Below, in pieces: positions 1-5,367 of a stretch of 7,613 nt of DNA; within the stretch, counting starts at the first letter, position 1, and every line of letters begins with the position of its first letter. The DNA comes from JAMCXS01 sp964459065 (GTDB lineage: Bacteria > Acidobacteriota > Terriglobia > UBA7540). The notes beneath the pieces are model-generated. The model did no database searches. It was not told the origin of the DNA and worked only from the letters and a program-made list of their open reading frames with translations. The translations under genes were made by a program, and so were the position numbers. The stretch is taken from positions 1 to 7,613 of the forward strand of contig CAYWMN010000187.1 of the NCBI GenBank assembly GCA_964459065.1, written 5' to 3'.

Positions 1-21
1 CTACGTTTCATTGACAGTTAT

Positions 22-600
22 TTAGAATCGGAGGAAAAAACTACGCAGTCTCGTGGTCCTAAAGCGATAATCCACGTGAAGCCCCCACGGGCCTTTCTGC
101 CCGTCCACCAGCGCCGAGAAAGCGTAAAGCTCAAACTTGGGTCTGGCACCGGAAATGCCCAGGGGAACGTACTGGTAAAGATAAACATTCCCGCCGAAAT
201 GAATCGGACCCAGGTGAGGATGGACGCCCGCTTTACCGGCGGAGGCCTTTTCCACCGCCGAAGCTTGCAAACCGTTCGGAGATCTTTGACCTTCAGCGTT
301 CGGGGTTTTGTGGCTGGCAGAAGGAATCGGACGTGGCGTTTCGGCCGTTATGGCGGGTTCTTGCGATTGCCGCATAGTAGCCTGGCTCGACTGCTGCCTG
401 GCGGCAAGCAAAGCTTTAACCTCCTTCTCCAGCACGCTAATCCGGCGGTTCTGCTGCGCCAGCTTCTTTTTGAGCGAGAGGATTTGAGCTTCCTCGCGGT
501 CACGCTTTGTTGTTGATCCCTGTGCTTGCGCAAATGATGGGCTTGAAAGCCCCACCGTAGATGTCAACGCGATTGACGAAATCAGAATCCAATATTTCAT
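22..600 (-). CDS. Secreted coiled-coil protein, probably a 3'-truncated porin-like outer-membrane protein
   Basis: The product is 192 residues if translation starts at the ATG at 598-600. I prefer this start because AGAGAGGA (609-616 on the minus strand) lies 8 bases upstream and a clean signal peptide follows: Met-Lys, a hydrophobic core at about residues 4-18, and a likely cleavage after the Ala of SFA or AQA (residues 24-26). An upstream in-frame start at 657 would bury the signal peptide. Residues about 36-68 form a charged coiled coil with Leu/Ile at heptad positions. Residues about 69-130 are a Ser/Pro/Gln/Ala-rich linker. From about 131 the chain alternates aromatic and polar residues (GGNVYLYQYVPLG, FELYAFSALVDG, WGLHVDYRFR), as in the first strands of a beta-barrel. 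Signal peptide, short coiled coil and barrel is the layout of OprO/OprP-like porins, but here the chain stops after RSFFLRF. The barrel assignment and the truncation are inference; the signal peptide and coiled coil are clear. It lies 156 bases downstream of the TonB-family gene on the same strand. Confidence 0.6.
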   Translation of the reverse strand: MKYWILISSIALTSTVGLSSPSFAQAQGSTTKRDREEAQILSLKKKLAQQNRRISVLEKEVKALLAARQQSSQATMRQSQEPAITAETPRPIPSASHKTPNAEGQRSPNGLQASAVEKASAGKAGVHPHLGPIHFGGNVYLYQYVPLGISGARPKFELYAFSALVDGQKGPWGLHVDYRFRTTRLRSFFLRF

Positions 601-620
601 TCGAGTATTCCTCTCTGTCA

Positions 621-635
621 GACTGGTTGCCAGTC
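621..635 (-). promoter_or_regulatory. Perfect short inverted repeat in the 5' leader of the secreted coiled-coil gene
   Basis: The sequence reads GACTGG-TTG-CCAGTC on the plus strand: two perfect 6-base arms around a 3-base loop. In minus-strand mRNA it would be a hairpin ending 4 bases before the ribosome-binding site AGAGAGGA at 609-616. No T-run follows, so it is not a terminator. It could be an operator half-site pair, a 5' mRNA stabiliser, or chance. No convincing -35/-10 pair was found around it. Confidence 0.35.
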
Positions 636-756
636 GCAGGGAGATAAGGATGGTCAAATGCTTTAACCTATGATCCTACTATGGGAAAGCCTGGTAGGTT
701 ATAGGGAAAGATTAGGGTGATTGGATTAAGAAGCTTCTTGCTGTCTGGGGAAAATG

Positions 757-2040
757 TCAGAAGAGGCGGAAGCTTACTTCCACCATAACGCGAACGGGCA
801 CCGCATTACCGTTGCGCATGGCGGGCTTGAATTTCCAGGTCTTGACGGTCTTCAGCGCGTTTTCGTCCAGGCCCATTCCCAAGGGTTTGACAACCTGTTC
901 GCCGATAACGTTACCCTTGGCATCCACCACGATCCACAGCACTACCGTTCCCTGGTATTTGGCTTTGCGGGCCTGCTCGGAGTAGGGAGGCTCCGGCTTA
1001 TAGATGGGAATCGGGGCGCTGACATTGCCGCCAACGCTATAGACGCCGCCGCCGGTGCCGGCGCCTTGCCCAGGACCCAACCCGCCTCCGCTGCCAGAGC
1101 CGATTCCGGTGCCTGTGCCCGAGCCAATGCCTCCGCCCGATCCGGGCCCCGCCGAGGGTGGTCCGGGAACGCCTTGCAGAGGGTCACCCCACTGGGCTTG
1201 GGCTGCCATTTGTGGCAGCTTCATTTGCGGAGGACCCAGCAAAGTGGGCTGCACCGGCAGCAAAGGTTTCAATATGGGCACCTTGACCTCGGGCGGCGCT
1301 AATTGCGTCTTGGCAAATTCAGGAGCCTTGCCCTTGGAGGCTGGAGTCGGAGTTCGTAACCCTCCACCGCCCCCGCCACCGGCCCTCGTGGCCGAAGCCG
1401 GAAGCTGCGGCAAATAGGGGGAAATATCGACAACTTCCGTCTTGGCTTGTTGAACGGGATGAAGCATCCGGCTGATGTAGTAGGGCAGCACCAATGCCAG
1501 GACAACGAGAGCATGGACTAAAATTGAATTCATCCAGGAAGCCCGCTCAGGCTGGAATTCCTGCCAGATGTCCGGTGGATACTCCTGCTTCTTGAAGGCG
1601 AAAACTCCGATAACCTCGCCGGCGACATACCCCGCGATAATTCCTAAAAAGATCTTGGGAGAAAGGCCTGCAAGCGCCCAGACGGTTCCCGCTCCGACCA
1701 GCGCAAGGCCGGCTCCGCACAAGGCCCGTTTCTTTTCCTGCGCGCGGTTAAAGATTCCGATCGGATCGGTCGGCTTTTCAAGAAACGCCTTGAACTGATC
1801 TCGAAAATCGCGGTACCAGGGGCGCATCTCTGTAACTGGAAGATCCACCTCGCCCTGGTAATATTCGGAATGAATCGTTGCGTTGGAGAGGCGTCGCCAT
1901 TCGCGGAGGCCCTCTCTCAACGAGGCAAAAAGCCCCGGGGCCTCCGGCACGCTAAACATGGTGTCCGGCTTTTTTGACGTTGCAGGTTCGGCCACCGATT
2001 GACGGTTGCCGGAACCCACTTGCGTGTCAGTGCTTGGCAT
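757..2040 (-). CDS. TonB-family energy transducer with three membrane helices
   Basis: The product is 427 residues. TonB proteins pass energy from the proton-motive force (ExbB-ExbD) to outer-membrane TonB-dependent receptors. The C-terminal domain (about 345-427) is the recognisable part: a short Pro-rich entry (IYKPEPPYSEQARKAKYQG), the strand VVLWIVVDAKGNV, a helix with NALKTVKTWKFKPA, and a final strand VPVRVMVEVSFRLF. The N-terminal ~105 residues are charged and probably cytoplasmic. Hydrophobic helices follow at about 106-126, 129-149 and 171-191; three helices place the N-terminus inside and the TonB domain in the periplasm. The periplasmic linker (about 195-345) is Pro-rich, then very Gly/Ser-rich (seven Gly at 221-227; GSG/GTG repeats at about 298-333). 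The start ATG has a modest AGGT a few bases upstream. Classical TonB has one N-terminal helix, so this one is extended. No exbB or exbD is in the window, so the energising partner is unknown. Confidence 0.85.
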   Translation of the reverse strand: MPSTDTQVGSGNRQSVAEPATSKKPDTMFSVPEAPGLFASLREGLREWRRLSNATIHSEYYQGEVDLPVTEMRPWYRDFRDQFKAFLEKPTDPIGIFNRAQEKKRALCGAGLALVGAGTVWALAGLSPKIFLGIIAGYVAGEVIGVFAFKKQEYPPDIWQEFQPERASWMNSILVHALVVLALVLPYYISRMLHPVQQAKTEVVDISPYLPQLPASATRAGGGGGGGLRTPTPASKGKAPEFAKTQLAPPEVKVPILKPLLPVQPTLLGPPQMKLPQMAAQAQWGDPLQGVPGPPSAGPGSGGGIGSGTGTGIGSGSGGGLGPGQGAGTGGGVYSVGGNVSAPIPIYKPEPPYSEQARKAKYQGTVVLWIVVDAKGNVIGEQVVKPLGMGLDENALKTVKTWKFKPAMRNGNAVPVRVMVEVSFRLF

Positions 2041-2379
2041 TAATTACCTGTCGCAGACTTCCCGCTCAAAAGTCTTCCTGGTTCACTCTTGCCATTTGAT
2101 GTACCCGCGCGGGCTGGAGTTGTACTCAAGCGCCTAGCCTGCTCGACACAATCATCCGTTTTACTTATTTTACCACAACGCCAATCCTCGAAAGGTCCTT
2201 GAGCCATCATCCTCCAGGAAGTTTCCCGCCCTTCGCTAATTTAAAGACGTTATGCTCCGGCCAACGGTTTCAGCCACGCCAAGATAAAAAAAGATGGCTC
2301 GACCGCCTCCCCAACCAAATTCCCGACTATGCTAACATGCAAGGTGGAATCTGACTAAGAACGTTAACCACCACGTCCC
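2041..2379. other. Divergent intergenic region between the TonB-family gene and smpB
   Basis: This 339-base gene-free spacer must hold the promoters of both flanking divergent genes. I see a perfect 10-base palindrome CCCGCGCGGG at 2104-2113, a small hairpin GAGT-TGT-ACTC nearby, and an AT-rich patch around 2158-2173. On the plus strand TATGCT at 2328-2333 resembles a -10 box 47 bases before smpB, but no good -35 hexamer sits 16-18 bases upstream. On the minus strand TAAAAT in the AT-rich patch is a possible -10, also without a convincing -35. No small ORF or RNA gene could be supported. Confidence 0.5.
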
Positions 2380-2865
2380 ATGACGAGCAAGCACGCTGCA
2401 GTCCGGATGAAGAATTTTGCCCTCAATCGTCAGGCAGCGCATTTCTACAACTTTCTCGAAAAATTTGAAGCCGGCATTGAACTCAAAGGCACCGAAGTCA
2501 AATCCATCCGGGAAGGCAAGGTGATTCTGAAGGACAGTTACGCCCTGGTGAAGGCGGGACAGGTCTGGCTCATTAATTGCCACATCAGCACTTACGGCGC
2601 AGGCAGCTACCTGAATCACGAACCCTTGCGGGACCGGCGATTGCTCTTGCACCGCCGAGAGATCGATAAGCTGACATCTCGAACGCGGGAAAGAGGACTG
2701 ACCTTGGTCCCCATAAGGATTTACCCGAAACAGAACCACATCAAATGCGAAATTGCGCTGGCGAAAGGTAAAAAAGTGTATGATCGCCGTGAAACCGAAA
2801 GGCGTCGTACAATAAACCGCGAGACCGAACAGGCGATTCGCGAACATCGTCGCCGGTCCGGCTGA
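2380..2865 (+). CDS. smpB: SsrA-binding protein SmpB
   Basis: The product is 161 residues, the usual SmpB length. SmpB binds the tRNA-like domain of tmRNA (SsrA) and delivers it to stalled ribosomes for trans-translation, which releases the ribosome and tags the unfinished protein for proteolysis. Family landmarks appear in order: ALNRQA near residue 14; FEAGIELKGTEVKSIREGKV at about 29-48; KDSYA at 51-55; the loop HEPLRDRRLLLHRREI at about 80-95; GLTLVPIRIYPK at about 106-117; and the strongly basic tail from KKVYDRRE onward, which in the family threads into the mRNA channel. The start is not certain: no good ribosome-binding site precedes the ATG at 2380 (AAGGTGGAA lies about 30 bases further up), and an in-frame ATG at 2407 is possible but leaves a very short N-terminus before NRQA. 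The tmRNA gene is not in this window. A likely terminator begins at the stop codon, separating it from pepA. Confidence 0.95.
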   Translation: MTSKHAAVRMKNFALNRQAAHFYNFLEKFEAGIELKGTEVKSIREGKVILKDSYALVKAGQVWLINCHISTYGAGSYLNHEPLRDRRLLLHRREIDKLTSRTRERGLTLVPIRIYPKQNHIKCEIALAKGKKVYDRRETERRRTINRETEQAIREHRRRSG

Positions 2866-2899
2866 ACGGGGCGCGCCGCGTCGTCGTCGCCGTTTTTTT
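2865..2899 (+). terminator. Probable intrinsic terminator after smpB
   Basis: AACGG (2865-2869, touching the smpB stop codon) can pair with CCGTT (2890-2894); alternatively GGCG (2870-2873) pairs with CGCC (2888-2891). The enclosed stretch is very GC-rich (it contains GGCGCGCC) and a run of seven T follows at 2893-2899. GC-rich hairpin plus T-run directly after a stop codon fits a Rho-independent terminator, though the stem is imperfect and several pairings compete. Confidence 0.45.
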
Positions 2900-2928
2900 A
2901 GTCCGTCATCATCTCCAATGAACCCAGA

Positions 2929-2949
2929 GGAAGGAGCCACAGCACATTG
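2929..2949 (+). promoter_or_regulatory. Ribosome-binding site and TTG start codon of pepA
   Basis: GGAAGGAG (2929-2936) is a strong Shine-Dalgarno sequence 10 bases before TTG at 2947. Reading upstream in frame there is no ATG, GTG or other TTG before the TAG at 2899-2901, and the next in-frame Met is far inside the protein. The site therefore decides the start as TTG. Confidence 0.75.
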
Positions 2950-4434
2950 AATATTGAGTTGCAACATGAATCCGTCGAAAAAATAGCGGCCGCGGCGCTT
3001 GCCGTCTACAGCTTTGAAGACGATCCCGTTACGAGCGGAACCGCCGGTGAGCTTCCCGCAGAAGTTCATACGTTGCTGAGCAGTCTTAAAGAAAGCGGCG
3101 AATTAACGGGCAAGGCGTACGAATGCACGCTGGTGCACCAGCCTGCCGGAATGTCGGTTCAAAAGCTGCTGGTGGTGGGAGCGGGCAATAAGGAAAAGTT
3201 CAAGCCTTTTGAACTGGGCCGGCTGGCGGGCACTGCGGTGCGCTTCCTGCGCGCCCGAGCCGTGCGCGAGATGGCGTGGCTGGTTCTCGAAGACGAGACT
3301 GCCGAGGGTGTCCAAAATATCGCCGAAGGAGCAATCCTTGCCGATTACGACGCGGACCCCTACCGAACGGAAGAGAAAAAGGACCGCCGCATCAATTCGT
3401 TCAATGTTGTGGGCGCGAAGTCTGCATCTTCGGAAGGCTGGAAAACCGCGATCGAGCATGGAAAAGCGATCGCTGAGGCCGCAAACTTTGTGCGCGACCT
3501 GGTGAATGAGCCTTCGAATCGGATGACGCCCGCGCTGCTCGCCCAACAGGCACGCGAGATGGCTTCGCGATCAGGCCTCAGCTATCAGGAGCTTGGAGCG
3601 GAGGAGATTCAAAACCTCAAGATGGGCGCCTTGTGGGCCGTGGCGCAGGGCAGCGATGCACCGCCGCGCATGATGATTGTGCAGTACACTCCTGAAGATG
3701 CTCCCGAATCTCCGGTGATCGGCCTCGTCGGGAAGGGAATTACTTTTGACTCGGGAGGGATCTCGATCAAGCCGAGCAAAGATATGCACGAAATGAAGAC
3801 GGATATGGCCGGCGGCGCCACCATGCTGGGCGTCATGCAGGCGATCGCCCGGCTCAAGCCGCGCGTCCGGGTCATTGCCGTTGTTCCTTCCGCGGAGAAT
3901 ATGGTAAGCGGCAAAGCGTATCGGCCCGGGGACGTGATTACCTCCATGTCTGGAAAGACGATCGAAGTTTTAAATACCGACGCCGAGGGCCGCCTGGCGC
4001 TTGCCGACGGTCTGGCCTACGCCAAGCAACTGGGCTGTAACGTGCTGATTGACGCGGCAACTCTGACAGGAGCCGTCATGGTCGCCTTAGGCAACATTAC
4101 GACGGGCGTCTTTGGCCGTGATCAGGAATGGGTGAACCGGTTGATCGCTAGCGGGACGGCAACAGGAGAGAGAATGTGGCAATTGCCCGTCGACGACGAA
4201 TACCGCGAGCTGTATAAAAGCTCGATTGCGGACATTGCCAATACCGGCGGGCGCTACGGCGGAGCCATCACCGCGGCGATGTTTGTGGGAGAATTCGCCG
4301 GTGACACTCCCTGGGTTCACCTGGATATTGCCGGAACGCGCTGGGCCTATGATGAGAAGCCGTATTTGGCCAAAGGCCCTTCGGGCGTTCCTGTCCGAAC
4401 ACTGGTCCACCTTCTGATGCATCTGGCGGATTAG
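2947..4434 (+). CDS. pepA: Leucyl aminopeptidase, M17 family (PepA)
   Basis: The product is 495 residues, the normal length for this cytosolic hexameric two-metal enzyme, which removes N-terminal residues (notably Leu) from peptides in protein turnover. The N-terminal ~170 residues form the variable domain. The catalytic domain carries VGKGITFDSGGISIKP at 261-276, KTDMAGGA at 284-291 and the family signature NTDAEGRL at 343-350. By alignment of these motifs with E. coli PepA (constant offset of 7), the metal ligands are Lys263, Asp268, Asp286, Asp345 and Glu347, and the catalytic residues Lys275 and Arg349; all are present, so the enzyme should be active. The end motifs YGGAITAAMFVGEF and WVHLDIAGTRW are also typical. 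The start is TTG with a strong ribosome-binding site. The 70-residue membrane-protein gene begins 13 bases after its stop, suggesting a shared transcript. E. coli PepA also acts as a DNA-binding protein; nothing here tests that. Confidence 0.96.
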   Translation: MNIELQHESVEKIAAAALAVYSFEDDPVTSGTAGELPAEVHTLLSSLKESGELTGKAYECTLVHQPAGMSVQKLLVVGAGNKEKFKPFELGRLAGTAVRFLRARAVREMAWLVLEDETAEGVQNIAEGAILADYDADPYRTEEKKDRRINSFNVVGAKSASSEGWKTAIEHGKAIAEAANFVRDLVNEPSNRMTPALLAQQAREMASRSGLSYQELGAEEIQNLKMGALWAVAQGSDAPPRMMIVQYTPEDAPESPVIGLVGKGITFDSGGISIKPSKDMHEMKTDMAGGATMLGVMQAIARLKPRVRVIAVVPSAENMVSGKAYRPGDVITSMSGKTIEVLNTDAEGRLALADGLAYAKQLGCNVLIDAATLTGAVMVALGNITTGVFGRDQEWVNRLIASGTATGERMWQLPVDDEYRELYKSSIADIANTGGRYGGAITAAMFVGEFAGDTPWVHLDIAGTRWAYDEKPYLAKGPSGVPVRTLVHLLMHLAD

Positions 4435-4447
4435 TCTGGAAGGGAAG

Positions 4448-4660
4448 ATGAAGCTCTCTGATATTTCCTGGCGAGACCGGGTTCAACTGCTGAACGCCGT
4501 CTTGTTTTGCCTGGTAGGAGCGCTGATGATCGTTCGGTATTTCGCTGGCGAAACCCCGGGACTGCTGGCGGGACTGGGTGTTCTGTTCCTGGCTTTCGGC
4601 GCATACCGATTAGGTTTGGCCAGAAAGGAGCTCCGCAAACGTGGCGACGGATCTTCATAG
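4448..4660 (+). CDS. Small two-helix membrane protein, function unknown
   Basis: The product is 70 residues and I do not recognise its family. It has a short amphipathic or charged N-terminus (about 1-13), a hydrophobic helix at about 14-32, a turn rich in Gly/Pro (AGETPG), a second helix at about 37-55, and a basic tail (ARKELRKRGDG). Two helices with a basic C-terminus suggest both ends lie in the cytoplasm. AAGGGAAG lies directly before the ATG, and it starts 13 bases after pepA. Its last 20 bases overlap the GTG start of the USP-domain gene, and the ribosome-binding site of that gene lies inside it, so the two are probably translationally coupled and may form a complex. The clear ribosome-binding site and tight packing support a real gene. 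Confidence 0.7.
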   Translation: MKLSDISWRDRVQLLNAVLFCLVGALMIVRYFAGETPGLLAGLGVLFLAFGAYRLGLARKELRKRGDGSS

Positions 4661-5231
4661 CGGCCTGATCGTGCTTCATCCACTGGGGACCGTTCTCGCC
4701 GTTCTGTTTGCGGCGCTGATGGCCGTCCTGATTCTTTGGATGTTCCGGGTGCCTGCGCCGCTGACAATGGAGGTGGCTCACGCCCGGCGCAGCGTCAGCG
4801 GCATCAGCCGGATTCTGGTCCCAACACGGGGAACCGAGCATGATGCGCGCGCCGCGGAACTGGCCTGTCGTCTGGGCCAGGAGCAAAAATCCCAGATTAT
4901 CATCATCTATGTGATGGAGGTTCCCCTCACGCTTTCGCTGAATGCGCGAATGCCTGAGGAAGAGCAGCGTGCCGAGGAGTCTGTTCAACGCGGCGCGGAG
5001 ATTGTAAAAGTCCATAACCTGGAAGCTATTACGCGGATTGAGCGCGACCGCGATGCGGGGCGCGGGATTTTGCGGGCCGCGGGAGACTTGGACGCTGACC
5101 TGGTGGTGATTGGCATGGACCCGCAACGGAGTCATTTTGCCGACCCGCTGGGCCGCACCATTGAAACACTGCTCCGACGCGGGAATTTGGAAGTCATTGT
5201 CGACAAGCATCCGGCCGCCGAGGCTGCTTAG
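4641..5231 (+). CDS. Membrane-anchored universal stress protein (UspA-like) domain protein
   Basis: The product is 196 residues. A single hydrophobic helix at about 16-36 is followed by a linker and a USP domain at about 56-188: first strand SRILVPTRGT, an Ala-rich helix (DARAAELACRLGQE), strand IIIIYVMEV, helix EEEQRAEESVQRGAEIV, and the C-terminal unit DADLVVIGMDP followed by GRTIETLLRRGNLEVIVDK. USP proteins bind ATP or other nucleotides through G-2X-G-9X-G-(S/T). Here the loop reads G158-2X-P161-9X-G171-R-T, so the second Gly is Pro and the Gly-Ser pair is Gly-Arg; ATP binding may be altered or lost. The GTG start is supported by AAAGGAG (4624-4630) 10 bases upstream and lies 20 bases inside the previous gene. 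Most USPs are soluble, so the N-terminal anchor is notable. USP domains often accompany cation transporters, and TrkA is encoded next door; a role in transport control is inference. Confidence 0.8.
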   Translation: MATDLHSGLIVLHPLGTVLAVLFAALMAVLILWMFRVPAPLTMEVAHARRSVSGISRILVPTRGTEHDARAAELACRLGQEQKSQIIIIYVMEVPLTLSLNARMPEEEQRAEESVQRGAEIVKVHNLEAITRIERDRDAGRGILRAAGDLDADLVVIGMDPQRSHFADPLGRTIETLLRRGNLEVIVDKHPAAEAA

Positions 5232-5272
5232 AGCAATTCGGACGCAACGGTGCGAACAGGAACCACCGGCAT

Positions 5273-5289
5273 CCGGCCGAGGCCGGCCG
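5273..5289 (+). promoter_or_regulatory. GC-rich hairpin in the 136-base leader between the USP gene and trkA
   Basis: CGGCCG (5274-5279) and CGGCCG (5284-5289) are perfect inverted repeats around the loop AGGC; CCGGC/GCCGG offers an alternative pairing. No T-run follows, so a classical intrinsic terminator is unlikely. The hairpin lies about 80 bases before the trkA start codon. It may mark a transcript boundary or leader structure, or may be chance in GC-rich DNA. Confidence 0.3.
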
Positions 5290-5367
5290 CTGGAGGTCCT
5301 TGGCATCGGCGCGATTTGACGGCTACGGAAAATTGGCGGATGCTAAGGGCATCACAGGGAAAAGGTC

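Noticed and set aside
601..657. Upstream start at 657 for the secreted coiled-coil gene
   Set aside because: It would add 19 residues before the signal peptide and cover the hairpin and ribosome-binding site; the ATG at 600 has better support.
728..739. Palindrome AAGAAGCTTCTT after the TonB-family gene as a terminator
   Set aside because: It is a self-complementary 12-mer that leaves only a four-pair AT-rich stem with a loop, and no T-run follows on the minus strand.
754..1417. Plus-strand open frames of 182 and 120 codons opposite the TonB-family gene
   Set aside because: They are shadows of the Gly/Pro-rich linker codons, with low-complexity Pro/Ala/Arg products and no ribosome-binding site; the minus-strand protein has clear domains.
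2305..2333. Sigma-70 promoter for smpB with TATGCT as -10
   Set aside because: The hexamer at the proper distance upstream (around 2305-2310) does not resemble TTGACA, so the promoter is not supported.
2332..3069. Minus-strand open frame of 245 codons across smpB and the start of pepA
   Set aside because: It runs antisense through two confidently identified genes and a terminator, and its product resembles no family I know.
4431..5306. Minus-strand open frame of 291 codons opposite the two small membrane-associated genes
   Set aside because: The product is Arg/His/Pro-rich with no recognisable fold. The plus-strand genes have ribosome-binding sites and recognisable helices and a USP domain. 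Long antisense frames are common in GC-rich DNA.
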